A stretch of DNA of 64,000 bases from Lodderomyces elongisporus (taxonomy: Eukaryota; Ascomycota; Pichiomycetes; Serinales; Debaryomycetaceae): the NCBI RefSeq assembly GCF_030384665.1, contig NC_083676.1, positions 806,001 to 870,000 on the forward strand, written 5' to 3'. A program made the position numbers and the translations under genes. The stretch's first letter is position 1. Each line of letters begins with the position of its first letter. The notes under the pieces were generated by a model. It saw nothing but the letters and a program-made list of their open reading frames with translations. It did no database searches and was not told where the DNA came from. This document shows, one piece after another, positions 31,850 to 43,269 of this stretch.

Positions 31850-34288
31850 TTAAATCACTCTTTGGTGTAAGTGATGTGAGACTCTGTGCACTGTTCTGTC
31901 GAGAATTCCAATCCACTTGCTCAATCTTCCGAGATCACCATCCTCGATTGCCTCGTTCAATCCTGGCAAGTCCTGGCCTGCATAGCCTGTAAATCTTCCA
32001 CTTGCAAACAAAATGTGTTTGAACCATGGTCGAGTGTCCAACCCTTCGTGGTGCAAAAAGTTTCGTTCAAAATACTTCAATGATCTGTTATGTTTCCGGA
32101 TCTTGAGATGCAACCAAATCTTGCCAGGAAGGGACAAATTCAAGTAATTATCGGCCTGGTCTTGGAGATGAAGCGATTTCTCGTCAAACGCTTGAGCTGA
32201 TTTCTGAAATCCATGCAAAAGGTGTAAAGTTTGGTCAAGTCTCTGTCCTAAAGTTGCAGTTTTCTTTGCTTCGAAACAATTGAGGCCATGTGTTAATCTC
32301 ATTTGCTGTTTTTTACGCATCGGACATGTGTATTGGCTTTGGGTAACGTCCCTGATAAATGTGTCCTCATCCAAGAGGTGGGATCCGCGGTAATCAGAAA
32401 AAGCTGTTGTCTTGTTGAGCCATTCGGCTGGAACACGTTGCGACGTCTTCTCAAAGTAGTCGATCAAATTAGAAGCGTACGACTCTAATCTAAACTGAAT
32501 AACTTCTTTTTCACTTAATCTTAATGCTAGCAATGCCAAATACTTTGCTGCCAAATTATGGTACACAAAGTTCTTGTCCCCAAACTTTTCCATCCAGTGG
32601 AAGGAGTCGTAGTTGGAATGATAATGATAGATGGGATCTTTCTTTCCGCCACCGAATCCCAAATCCACGGATGGAATGCCCAAGTGCTCAAGGTATACTG
32701 TATAATCAGATCCGCTTCCCAAGGATTTGATGGCGTCGCTTCCGTGTACTTTTACGTAATGATCATACAATGACCCACCTTCTGGGTATTCCAACTCTTT
32801 AGCGACATCTAGCAAAAGGTTGTTCAACACTGGTGATGAGCCCAAGCCCAAGTTTTTGCCACTCACAGAAACATCGAGGTTCAAGTATGCGACAACCTCG
32901 CGCTGGTACTTTTTAGCAAAATACTCTCCTTGCTCGGTAGAGCCGAGCAAACCGTACTCTTCGCCATCATAACTATGGAGCACAATTGTTCTCTTAAACT
33001 TGTGTCCCTTTGCCTTCAATGTACCCAACGCACGAGCAACCTCAAGCAATGTGGCCGAGCCACTATTTGGATCTCCTGCGCCGCCTTTTATCCATGCATC
33101 TCTATGGTTTCCCAATATTATGACCTCGTCGGCTTTCTCACCTTTAATCTCACCGTATACATTCCACATGGTGGCATATTTGAAGTCTTGGTCGCTATAC
33201 AAGTTGAGAGAGTACTCAGAAGGACCTGTCGTATACTCAAAGCCATCAAGCTCTCCTTCGAATCCTTTGACTTTTGCACCCTTGCCGTTTAGTTTCTGTA
33301 AAATAGGCTTGACCTCTCTGTATGAAATAGGCAATACAGGTATCTTGCCAATACTTGTGTGTGGGTCCTTGCGTTCAACCCCGGGCTTTGACGCATATCC
33401 AGGAGTGGTTGGGTCACCAGGTGCTGAGCCTTCCCCACCCAAGAATTGAACACTTCCTCTTTGGACCGAGCTTTCTTGCCTTGCTGGGCCGTGGGGATAT
33501 TGCTTATAGCCATTCTTGGGAGTAATACCAAAGTCATCTCCAGGGTCAGAGTATATCAAGACACCAACTGCACCTCTATCTTGGGCAAACTTCACTTTAA
33601 GACCACGAAAGATTTTACCATATCTCACAACTACAATCTTGCCAGTCACATCCACGTTATGTTCCTTCAACGCTTCAAAGTCACTCTTTGTTCCATAGTT
33701 TGCATAAACATACTGAGCAGTAACGTTTCCATTGGCTGCATAGCCCAAGAAAGTTGGCACTGTATTGTTATGTGTTGTTGGATCTTCATCAATAGAATCC
33801 TCTTTCAATGGAGCTGTATAAACGATTTGTTCATGCTTATCCAACAAGCTCAAGCTATGGTCTTTTGGGTAGCTTGCCAAAATCTCGTAGGAGTCAATTG
33901 TTGTATCAAAGCCATACTCCAGAAATTTTTGCTCTGTCCATTCAACGAGCGGATAGTTGGTCCCGGCCAAGTGTGCTTCAGCAGTATACTTTTGAGACCA
34001 GTTTCGTGCATAGTTCAGCTCAAGAGCATCAAGAACAATCTGTGCTGGTTCAACAAGGGCCAAGTTACCAATACTTGGTGGTGTGCTTATTGCAAACAAC
34101 CTGTAGAATAGGTATAGCAACCCTCCAATCAACAATAACTTCAACGGCCCTCCGTGAGCATTTGCAATCCTCTCTTGACTAACTTGTTGGAGGTGTCTAT
34201 TAGGCTTCGTTTTTGTATCCTTTTCCATTTCCATTTCCATGGTCTGTTCCTTTACTTTTTCCATCTCCATTTCCTTTTTGGCTTTCAT
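31850..34288 (-). CDS. VPS70: VPS70-type M28 peptidase (glutamate carboxypeptidase II family)
   Basis: 812 residues from the first ATG (34288); the frame is open further upstream only to a GTG. Yeast Vps70 is about 811 residues and affects vacuolar protein sorting. It is a type II membrane protein: a short Glu/Lys/Met-repeat cytosolic tail, one membrane segment near residues 48-68, a protease-associated domain, then an M28 peptidase domain. Zinc-site motifs are present: GNHRDAWIKGGAGDP (near 392), SYDGEEYGLLGSTE (near 440), LNLDVS, and YHYHSNYDS (near 555). A transferrin-receptor-like dimerisation domain closes the protein. Because the ligands are retained it may be active, unlike transferrin receptors. 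TRE1/TRE2-like relatives are the main alternative. An E-box TCACGTGA lies about 137 bp upstream. Confidence 0.88.
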   Translation of the reverse strand: MKAKKEMEMEKVKEQTMEMEMEKDTKTKPNRHLQQVSQERIANAHGGPLKLLLIGGLLYLFYRLFAISTPPSIGNLALVEPAQIVLDALELNYARNWSQKYTAEAHLAGTNYPLVEWTEQKFLEYGFDTTIDSYEILASYPKDHSLSLLDKHEQIVYTAPLKEDSIDEDPTTHNNTVPTFLGYAANGNVTAQYVYANYGTKSDFEALKEHNVDVTGKIVVVRYGKIFRGLKVKFAQDRGAVGVLIYSDPGDDFGITPKNGYKQYPHGPARQESSVQRGSVQFLGGEGSAPGDPTTPGYASKPGVERKDPHTSIGKIPVLPISYREVKPILQKLNGKGAKVKGFEGELDGFEYTTGPSEYSLNLYSDQDFKYATMWNVYGEIKGEKADEVIILGNHRDAWIKGGAGDPNSGSATLLEVARALGTLKAKGHKFKRTIVLHSYDGEEYGLLGSTEQGEYFAKKYQREVVAYLNLDVSVSGKNLGLGSSPVLNNLLLDVAKELEYPEGGSLYDHYVKVHGSDAIKSLGSGSDYTVYLEHLGIPSVDLGFGGGKKDPIYHYHSNYDSFHWMEKFGDKNFVYHNLAAKYLALLALRLSEKEVIQFRLESYASNLIDYFEKTSQRVPAEWLNKTTAFSDYRGSHLLDEDTFIRDVTQSQYTCPMRKKQQMRLTHGLNCFEAKKTATLGQRLDQTLHLLHGFQKSAQAFDEKSLHLQDQADNYLNLSLPGKIWLHLKIRKHNRSLKYFERNFLHHEGLDTRPWFKHILFASGRFTGYAGQDLPGLNEAIEDGDLGRLSKWIGILDRTVHRVSHHLHQRVI

Positions 34289-35286
34289 AGTGTACGGTTT
34301 GATTAGCTTGGGAACACAATTCAAAAACTTGCACTTGGGTTCGACAATTGTGGACACTCCCCTATTTATAACAATAGTGCCGTGTGGGACTGTGGATGCA
34401 AGTGAAAAGCAATTGCGGCTATCTTCACGTGATGTTATATATATATATACATATCTCTATATATATATGTGTGTTTGTATAAATAAATGTGTGTGCATAT
34501 ATTTGTATCGGTGTATCGGTGTTTTGCACACGTCTTTTCTGTACTATCTCGTCCAATTTCCTTCGAGTCCCATATCTGCCTGTCTTTACTTCCACACACA
34601 AACACTCACACCCACTTCCCACCGCAATTCCATCACATCGCACCACATTGCACCACGCTCGCTTTTATCTCCCTTCCAAAAGCCTAGAAGCACAAATGCC
34701 CAAAATCTATCACAATATATATGAGTAATTTGCGTCACTACTATCTTTTCTTTGCTTAAAGAATAATCTACATACTATGGCTCTTGTTAAAACGTATTTT
34801 TCCACTACTATTTGTCATCTTTGCCGTGCGTCTCTGCCTCGCAAGTAGTTTGCAGTCAACCCGTCAAAATGCGCGCACATCTAGTATATGCAAATTAGTG
34901 TCGAATCGGCGACGGGGTAAACACAATACTAGATTACAATCTCTGAACTGATTGTTACTGCTTCAAATGCTCAAGGAAATAAAAGTGTTTGCTTGATGGT
35001 TGAAGCTAAAAGATTTTATCCCGGTGGATTTGTTGCTTTTTTCTTATAGAAAAGAGAGAGAGATTATTTTCTCTTTGATAAGTGGTAATGAAGAAAACAA
35101 ATTTTTAAATGATTTTTTTGCTAAAAAATGACTCAATATATAATGCTCATGGTTGTTTTTATTTTCATTTCCATTCTTTTCATTTTCCAGTTGTTTATAA
35201 TAATCGCTATACAAAACTAATTCTACTAGTACCAGCACCTCTGAAATTCATCGAGTAAAGTGCTCAAGATGGCCAAGTGCAATGTC
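34289..35286. other. VPS70 upstream region
   Basis: About 1 kb, containing the VPS70 promoter (read leftward) and the 3' flank of the zinc-cluster gene. It holds the palindrome TCACGTGA at 34425-34432 and TATA-like ATATATATATACATA at about 34438-34452. No gene. Confidence 0.55.
34425..34432. promoter_or_regulatory. TCACGTGA palindrome (Cbf1-type E-box)
   Basis: Perfect 8-bp palindrome with the core CACGTG bound by Cbf1-like bHLH factors in yeasts. It lies about 137 bp upstream of the VPS70 start. The site is seen; the factor is inferred. Confidence 0.4.
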
Positions 35287-38200
35287 TTAAACCCCATTTG
35301 GTTCATCCATGCTTCCAAATAATGCCTTTTGAGCAGCTTCAAAGTTCTGGATCTCGTCCTTTAATTGGTTCAACGACAACTGCTTACCTGCGTGGGCTTT
35401 TTCCAAGTACTTATAAAAGTAATTAACTGCCGGTTCCACTTTGTAGTCGAATGAGTACATGCCCCTGCTAAAGTCAAATTCATAAGAGTGATTAATATTT
35501 GTGAAAAAGCCGTCCTCGTATAAAGGTTGATTTCCCCCGCTCAACCCTTCATACTTTTGCCGATACTCGTGTATTCTCACCTTTTGGTTGTGATTCTCGT
35601 GCTCGATTATTTTACGATACTCCTCGGTCCTGCCATTCAAGTGTGCACCAAAATTTATCAAAAGCGGATAGTTGTAAATGTTGACTATTGTATTGATGGA
35701 AAAGTTTGTGATCATTATTTCTTTAAAATCAATTTTTGCAGGCTTCAAGTGAACGATACCGGAAAACTGCTGACCGTCTATTATCGGGCCCTCAGCAGCC
35801 ACCAGCTCGAGGTATTGACCACCAGTTTCGAGTATCGATGTTGATGACATGTAATGCGAAATTATTTGCTGTCTAGTATTGAAAAACTTGATGATTCTTA
35901 GCAATTTGGCAGACAAGTTCGTGAGATAGTGATATTGGCTGTCGTCAGCCACATCGGATCGAGAATATGCAAACAATTTATAGTTAAAATCGACTTGAGG
36001 ATAGATTGCATTCCAAGTATCAATCAAATACGTACTTCTTATGATGGGAAATACATTTGATAAAGCCTTCGCTGTTGCAACATAAAAAAGGTAAAATGTT
36101 CGTTTCAATGGCGACATCTCGCTTCCCATTGAACGAGAATAGCTCGGAATAAGTTTGAGCCACCTATTGATGAACTCGTATAGCAAAGAAGGTGAGAAAT
36201 ATCGTATCCCGCTCTCCGTGTCTGTATCGCCATTTTTGGTTTTGAAATATTTATCAATCTGCAAGAAGCGTGGATACAATGTAGTGATGAGATCATTCAA
36301 AAAACTTTCCAATGCAAGAAAGTTTTTGATAATGTACCCATTTCTTTGTGAGGTCAACTCGGGGTTATAATTGATAAATGTCTTGAACTGAACTAGATTC
36401 GTATGCAACTCAGCAATGACATCAAACTTGTAATCGGGAGCAACAGCCGTAGACGTGTGGTTCCTTAATGCGAATATTATGAATTGCAAAGTTGGTGAAA
36501 TCTCTTCAAAGCCAGTATATCTATCCAAACAGTTCCACAACAATGACGCCGATCCTGCGTGGAACAAAGTCACAGCTTTGGCACTAGCTTGTGTATGCAG
36601 AAACCGAGACCACCCAGAAAGCCACGAAATAATGGTGGAGCTTTCAATGTCGACACCAGCAATTGATTCGCGCAAGTCTTTAATGAGATTGCCAAAATAG
36701 CTATATGATTTCTTTGTCAAGATCTTTTGGATTTCTGGTGTAAAGCACGTGGTGCTACTTGTCGAAGAAATTGATTTGTTACACACTTTGAGAATCACGT
36801 TCAACGACCTATCCATGAAAAACGTAAAGAAAATGAAATGGAGCACCAATGCTTGGGTGAAATTGCTCATCCACATTTTCTTGTCATCTTCTAGGGTCCA
36901 GTCGGGGTTTGAAAGCAGCATCAGGCAGTTGTAAGTCCACTTGCACTTTGAAGACCCCTTGGTAAATAATGGATGAAGACTTTGAGAACGTTTTAAAGTA
37001 GGAAAAGTCTTTAAGCACAATATAGCATTGGGCAATGCTTTGTCCATGTCTATCTTTCTTGATAAATCCAGTCTTTCTGGAGCAGATAGTTCGTAAATAT
37101 TGATTCCAAAATGCTGGTTGAAAATCGATGTTGAGTTTTCAAAGCTGTCAACGGAGCGGGTGTCAAAATCTTGTACATCAGTCTTTGCTTTTGTGTCTGT
37201 GTCTGTGTCTGTGTTTGCGTTTGCGTTTGCGTCTGCGTTTGCGTCTGCGTCTGCGTCTGTAGTTGCGTTCGTGTTCGTGTTTGGGTCTGTGTTTGTGATT
37301 GAATATTTAACAGCATCTGTGTCTACTATATTAGCTTCATTTGCAGTACCATTCAAGGTTGATACGCCGTGTCTTCCAACTTGGCCCCATTTCGGCTGCT
37401 TTCTTCCGTTTCCAAACGTTTCTGGTAGGTGCAACCCTTGAGACGACGATAGTTTGCTCATGGCGTCCTTATAAAGAGCCAAGTTCAAATCGACATCTTC
37501 AAGTGGAACATTAAGTAATTTGTCCCACTCACTTTCTTGCATAGGGATAAATAAATTGGGAGGAGTTGTGTCATTCTCCGATACATTGGGGATCTTTGAT
37601 GCTGAGTAATTCTTGAACAACTCATTTGTATTGTTAGGGGATTCCGAAAAGGGTGACGAGTTTAGCGAAACAGCTTTGTTGCTTGTGGGAGGAGTTATTG
37701 TAGTCAGAAACCCTTGAAACAACTCTCGCGTGTTGGATTCGGCAAAGTTTGGTGGCACTTGCAAACTTGTCAGATCGTAGTGCTGTAGTGCGGGACCCAA
37801 CCTCATGCGTTTTGTTTTATTAGGAAAAGTATCTGGAGCTGAGTTGTGAAAAGGCTCAAATTTCGACGTGACATTGGTTGTGTTGTTATAGCTCTTGTCT
37901 CCTAAAACACTATTACCACCATTGTTTAAGCTTGTATTTGGTACATTTTGAGATGTAGTAAGTGCAACTGCTGCTGAGGGTCGTCGCCTTTTACCACTTG
38001 CTGTAACTATAGGTTGTTCATTGCTGCTCAGTATACCTTCGCTGGCTCCTTCTTCCATCTCTTCGCTTGCTATTTGTGCGTGTTTTCTTCGTAGAGCATC
38101 CAATTTCTCTTTAGGATAGTCAAGGTAACCACAATGGTAGTTCTTTTTGATACAGTTCAGGCATGACGGGAGCTCTTCGGAACACTTGATCCTCTTCTGT

Positions 38201-38569
38201 TTACAGTTGGGACAGCCTAAAAAAGTGGAAACAAAAGTCAATATGTTAGAACCTTTTCTAATTTAATGCAAAAAAGCAAAAAAAGCAAAAGAAAAAGAAA
38301 AAAAAAAAGAAAAAAAATAGAAATAGGAAAACAAAATAGTTATGCATATGATAAAGTTTGAAAAGAAAAATGAAAAACATACCGTCTCTTGAGTTCTTAT
38401 GTGAACGTCTGCTTTTTCGTTCTTTGGTCCTTGGAGGTATCGGGTGGTGTGTGTGGTCTGTGCGGTCTGCTATATAAGCGGAAGGATCCAACGGCTCTGG
38501 GTGATGGTTATAGTTGTTGATACTATGGTTACCAAAGTTATTGTTGTAGTTATTGAGGTTATTGGACAT
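35287..38569 (-). CDS. Zn(II)2Cys6 transcription factor, two exons
   Basis: Exon 1 is 38383-38569 and exon 2 is 35287-38216, joined across a 166-bp intron. The spliced product is 1,038 residues. The splice falls just before the zinc cluster: exon 1 ends ...SHKNSRD plus one base, and exon 2 supplies GCPNCKQKRIKC. The six cysteines are at 64, 67, 74, 81, 84 and 91, with spacing C-x2-C-x6-C-x6-C-x2-C-x6-C, preceded by a basic stretch (KERKSRRSHKNSR). The middle has Thr/Asn/Asp/Ala microsatellite-coded repeats. The C-terminal 550 residues look like a fungal-specific factor domain. Without exon 1 the reading frame lacks a true start. I cannot name the orthologue; sterol-regulator-like (UPC2-type) or other zinc-cluster factors are possible. 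Confidence 0.85.
38217..38382 (-). other. Intron in the zinc-cluster gene
   Basis: 166 bp. Donor GTATGT (38382 to 38377), branch-like TTCTAAC at 38245-38251, acceptor TTTAG at 38217. Splicing joins the basic leader to the first Cys of the zinc cluster in frame. Confidence 0.88.
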
Positions 38570-40114
38570 TTATGGCTGTGGCAACTGAAGTTTTAATTGA
38601 ATGAGTCTGCTCTTATAGGGCGTAGTAGTTTTCAACTCATATGGCTGGCTTGACGTGTACTTGGTGTATATTCGTCGTTTTATGCTTTCTTGTACTGCTG
38701 TTGTTGCTGCTGTTGTTGCTTCTTCCTCTACTTGGACCTCTTTGTCTCACTAATATTTGATTTCTCAAGTATGGTGTACCTCCAAGTTATTAAAATAAAA
38801 TGAAGTAAAATAAAATAAAATAAGGTAAAAGAAGGAAGGAAAGAAGGAAAGAAGGAAAGAAAAATGGCGTCTGTTCAAGAGAGAAAAAAGTTGGATGCAA
38901 GATTCTGTAAAGTATGTCAAAATTGTCTTTGAGACAATCTGAGATAAATTTATTGTGTGCACATTATTGTATCTTAGTGGTGATTTTATTTTCTTTATTT
39001 TTTTAATTTATTTATTTTATTTTTTTGCGCTTTTTTTTTTCTCTCTTTTTTTGTTTTTGCGGGAGAGAGGGAAGTGGGGAAGAAGGAATTGGTGCTAAGA
39101 AAAAACTTGGAGATACAGAATGTGAAATTTCATCTTGCTCGCTGCAACTAGAGACTGAATTGTGTCAATGAATTTCATTGTGGTATGGCACTGCCCAAAA
39201 TCCATTTTTTATTGTTTATCTAGCTCCTCATAACCCAACTGTTGTTTATTGCCAGAAAACATATTGTAGCTTTAGATCAGACACTCTCATAGTACTTTTC
39301 GTCTTTCCCCAACGTGTTTATCAGAAACTGAACATCAATGGTAAAAAAAAAAAAAGAAAGACTTTGCTACAGCCATGTTTGCCTTCTACCACTAAGTCCC
39401 ACATAAATTCTCATCCACGTCATACATCTCCCAAAGGACCATCCTAAGCATGCTTTTCAAATTTCTTTTTTTCAATTTTCGTTTTTCTTCTTTTGTTTTT
39501 TTTCTCTTAAAAGAGAAAAACTTTTTCTTGTACCATCTTTTTGCCCTGTATATGAACTAGTACGTCATCGTATGATTGCAGAATGCAACAGCAGATTAAC
39601 CGGCTCAATAGTACATGAAGTTTCTGTTTGCAACTCTAGAGGTTATAAAAAATACAAGTATCCAAAAATAGATTGCTTTACGCATCAAATAAACAAACCT
39701 CAAGGGTGTGCCTCGCAAATATGCACTTAGCCACAAACAAGCATTCACTCAATCAATCAGTCAATCAATCAACTCCACATGCATGAGTTTAACAAGGTGT
39801 TGCATCTTTGAAAGAAGTCAAAAATATATATATATAAACATAAATCAAAACGGTTGGTAATAAAATTAATGGCCAGTTTCATAAGATGACCTGGATCATT
39901 CGATTTATAGTTTGCATGCATACATTAAATAGTAATTATAATTTCTTTCTTTTTTATTTTTTCAAAAAGAAAGGGGTTTGAGTAATATTAGTGCCAAAAA
40001 AGACAAAAGACAAAAGACAAAAGATAGAGTGAACGAAAGAGATAAGAAATTGATGGGATGGACTTTGCTTAATTCATTTACTGGTCTATACTTTTCTAGA
40101 GTGTACTCTGAGCC

Positions 40115-40169
<55 letters not shown>

Positions 40170-40601
40170 CGAGAAACTGGACGATTAGAAACCATGAGAT
40201 ACCAATAATATTCTTCTCTAGACAAGTGGATGATAATAAGTGTTTGTAGAGACAAAGTAAAGCAAATTAAATTTTCAAAAGAGTGAAAAATTTTACCCCA
40301 TTCTTTTTGTATCTCACAGCTTTGACTTTGACTTTGACTCTGACTTTGACTCTGAATTCTATTCCACTTTCACATTCAATTTCAATTTCACTCTTACTCT
40401 TACTTTTACTTTTACTTTCAGTTGCACTTACAATATTACAAATGGATGTTGGTTGTGCTAAATTTGGGAATACAAAGGCTTCTTGACCAAGAAAATTAGC
40501 ATCTCCTTCTCTAATAACAAAAAAAGCTTTATATTTAACTAATAATATTTTTTTGGCGTACTGAGAAGCTGTAGCGTATTCGCAATCTAGCTCTTACGTA
40601 T
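38570..40601. other. Zinc-cluster gene upstream region
   Basis: About 2 kb. Contains the promoter of the zinc-cluster gene, poly-T tracts, a (CAA)n array at about 40118-40170 and GACTTT/TTTACT repeats at about 40320-40425. The 76-codon frame over the CAA array starts at TTG and is not a credible gene. Confidence 0.6.
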
Positions 40602-40674
40602 ATTCCTGTGGTTTAGAGGTTATAACGTTTCGTTTACACCGAAAAGGTCCCGAGTTCGATCCTCGGCAGGGATA
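40602..40674 (+). tRNA. tRNA-Val (anticodon UAC)
   Basis: 73 nt. Acceptor ATTCCTG paired with CAGGGAT, discriminator A. Anticodon stem TTTCG/CGAAA with loop TTTACAC, giving TAC. T arm CCGAG-TTCGATC-CTCGG. No intron. A run of ten T follows within six bases as terminator. Starting with an A-T pair at 1-72 is slightly unusual for a Val tRNA. Confidence 0.93.
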
Positions 40675-40961
40675 AGTTAATTTTTTTTTTTGTGAATTAC
40701 TCTGCAGATTTTTAATTTTCTTTATGATGTGTTTTTTAGTTACATTTTACTACATTTTTTTTTTTAATATTTTTTTAAATTCTATCTTGCAAAATAAAAA
40801 AGAACAAATTGAATACAGTTTGAATGAAACGCATTCACCCCCTTGAGACGTATTAGGGAATTAAAAAGTTTTCATCTTTAGTCAAGTATAGATTCTTGTC
40901 ATTTCAAACGAGCAGCTTTGATTTACAAAATCTACAAAAAAAAAAATACAAACAAAAGTAT

Positions 40962-41987
40962 CTATAACTTAGAGGCATTGACGAACTCAACACCTTGGTC
41001 AATAGACCCTTTCAATCCATTCAAAGCGACTTTGATCAACTTATTCTCGTCTTCAGAAACACGTAATTGCTCAAATGGGTTGATAAATGACACGGTTTGT
41101 CCATGGTTCAAAACAACTGGCACGGAAAAGAACTCTATACCTCCCAAATATTTGGCCGAGAACTCTTTGCCCCCTTCAATACCAGGCAAGTAGATATAGG
41201 CCGAGTCAGGCACCTTGTAGTTATTTGGGCCTCCACTCAAAGTATCAATCAAATACTCGGCAAATCTGTATCCAGCATAAGCCATGGACAAGGTTGCTGA
41301 CCCAGCACCGTTCTTGGCTTTAACGACTTCATCACCGCCAAATTGCACACGGTGGACAAACTCGTCGTACTGCGACTTGTTCAACACCGGGACACTCGAG
41401 TTGTAGTTGATCAATGGCACAATTGTATCGCCAGAGTGACCGCCAATCACCGAGATTTTGCCTTTTAACTTTTGCGGGTTTGTGTTAGTCAACTCACCAA
41501 GAAAAGTCTCTGCTCTCACGCTGTCCAATGTGGTAACACCAAACAACTTTGTAGGGTCAAATACACCCAATTTTCTCAAGACTTGTGCAGCAATGGGTAC
41601 AGTCGAGTTGACTGGGTTAGAGATAATCAATATTGCTGCTTTTGGAGCTGTTCTGGCAATGTTGGCCACCAAATCACGGATAATAGATGCATTGATGTTG
41701 AACAAGTCGGCTCTGGTCATACCAGGCTTACGTGGAACACCAGCTGGAATTATAACAACATCGGTTCCTTTCAAGGCCTCTGTGATTGCCGTCTTGTCCT
41801 CTTTATTCTCTGGTTGATAGCCGGTGACCTTGGCTGGAGTGTTGATGTGTGACAAGTCAGCAGCCACACCTTTTGCGTTGACGATATCAAACAAGGCTAG
41901 CTCGCTAACATTTGTGTTTAACTTGAGCAACAACGACAATGGTTGTCCAATACCGCCGGCGGCACCTGCAACTGTAACTTTGACCAT
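40962..41987 (-). CDS. MDH3: Malate dehydrogenase, peroxisomal (ends SKL)
   Basis: 341 residues (yeast Mdh3 343). Interconverts malate and oxaloacetate with NAD. In peroxisomes this reoxidises NADH from fatty-acid beta-oxidation and serves the glyoxylate cycle. The NAD-binding GAAGGIGQPLSLLLK is at residues 8-22. The substrate-binding VPRKPGMTRADLF, the NPVNSTVPI block and the active-site His in IGGHSGDT are all present. The last three residues are SKL, a consensus PTS1 signal, and there is no N-terminal mitochondrial presequence, which argues for the peroxisomal isoform. The first ATG is used. Divergent from ATG27 across 1.3 kb. Confidence 0.94.
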   Translation of the reverse strand: MVKVTVAGAAGGIGQPLSLLLKLNTNVSELALFDIVNAKGVAADLSHINTPAKVTGYQPENKEDKTAITEALKGTDVVIIPAGVPRKPGMTRADLFNINASIIRDLVANIARTAPKAAILIISNPVNSTVPIAAQVLRKLGVFDPTKLFGVTTLDSVRAETFLGELTNTNPQKLKGKISVIGGHSGDTIVPLINYNSSVPVLNKSQYDEFVHRVQFGGDEVVKAKNGAGSATLSMAYAGYRFAEYLIDTLSGGPNNYKVPDSAYIYLPGIEGGKEFSAKYLGGIEFFSVPVVLNHGQTVSFINPFEQLRVSEDENKLIKVALNGLKGSIDQGVEFVNASKL

Positions 41988-43269
41988 ATTTGTTTAGATG
42001 TATATCCTGTAAGTGTATATTGGTGTATATGGACAAGACGGAAAGAAATGTACTACAAATATTTATATATATATATATATAAATATATATATATTTATAT
42101 ATGTAAATAAGTATGAGGGGAGAGGGAGAGGGGAAGGGAGTGGGGTGTGTAAAATAGACGGAAAGAATGTGTGAATCTGGGGGAGTATGAACAAGGGAAT
42201 TTGGCAGAAACAGATCCGAGGGTTGCGCGCGCACATGCAAACAAAAGGAGAAATGAATGGAAACAGAATAGTGGGGTAGCAGTAGTAGAAGAAGCAGAAG
42301 AAGAAGCAAAAGGAGAAGCAGAAGTAGTACTAGCTAAAGTAGTAATAGCAGCAGCAGCAGCAACAGAGGTTAGCGTTTGGAGTATCAACTGTGGTATTAG
42401 CAGTAGTAGCGGCGATAAAGACTGAAACAGTGATATTCTCACAATAAGGCGAAAGTTGCGAGAATGGTGAGCCAAAAAAACAAGCTCGATGTCAACGAGT
42501 ACATTTCTGTGAATGCGAGTGCAGGAACTTGCAAAATGCAGATATTATTCCTATTGAAACAGGAACCCACGCCCCACTTGCTTAGCCAGAGGCATGTGAC
42601 TATGAATGTGCAAACATTGTAAACATGCAGACATCGCATGTATGCATATATGTAAATATAAAACACCAGCTTTGACTTTTCTATTCTCCATTTTCCCTTG
42701 TGAGTCTTGACTGTTTATTTACTTGATATTTTAAGGATTTGAATCATCATTACAAAACAACTAAACACCAACTAAACACCAACAAAACACCAGCAAAACA
42801 CCAACAAAACACCAACAAAACACCAGCAAAACACCAGCAAAACACCAACAAAACACCAGCAAAAGCAAGCTTAAATTATAACTACTGAAACCGCGCAGCT
42901 ACAGATTATCCACTCTCTAACAGAGTCATTTTAACTAGCAACTCATCAAGTATATCCATCGACTATGTCATCTACTGCGTCTTTTACTCTCCCTCCCCAC
43001 CACCATATCTAACGTGCTCCCATTAAACGTTACTTTGATCTCGCGCGACTAACTTTTGTTCGGTCGGCAATAGAGAGTCGAAAGAAAAAGACAAAGGGAA
43101 AAAATGAAATATTAAAAAAAAATGAATTTTTACTTATAAAGAGAAAAAAGAAAAAATCAAGAAAGAAAAAAAGAACTTAACGCCATTATCGCAAAACACA
43201 CCCCTACATTTTTTTCTTTTTAGCTCTTGAGTACCTTCTTCATATAAGCATTTCACCCGTGATCACATC
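41988..43269. promoter_or_regulatory. Divergent MDH3/ATG27 intergenic region
   Basis: 1.28 kb between divergent start codons. It contains AT dinucleotides just upstream of MDH3 (about 42060-42095), AGAAGC and GCAGCA repeats (42280-42365), an 11-bp minisatellite at about 42755-42864 and A-rich DNA before ATG27. The open frames here are repeat-driven. Confidence 0.5.
42755..42864. repeat. 11-bp minisatellite (ACACCAACAAA type)
   Basis: About ten tandem 11-bp units alternating between AACACCAACAA and AACACCAGCAA forms, with ACTAA variants at the left end. It lies in the MDH3/ATG27 promoter region and is not within a gene. Confidence 0.88.

Noticed and set aside
34289..34357. Upstream extension of VPS70 by 23 codons
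   Set aside because: It begins at GTG; the first ATG gives a length matching the yeast homologue.
40118..40170. (CAA)n array as a CRISPR-like repeat
   Set aside because: It is a simple trinucleotide run without spacers, and the organism is a eukaryote.
39978..40208. 76-codon frame with a long Gln run
   Set aside because: It starts at TTG and is mostly a (CAA)n microsatellite read in one frame; no conserved flanks.
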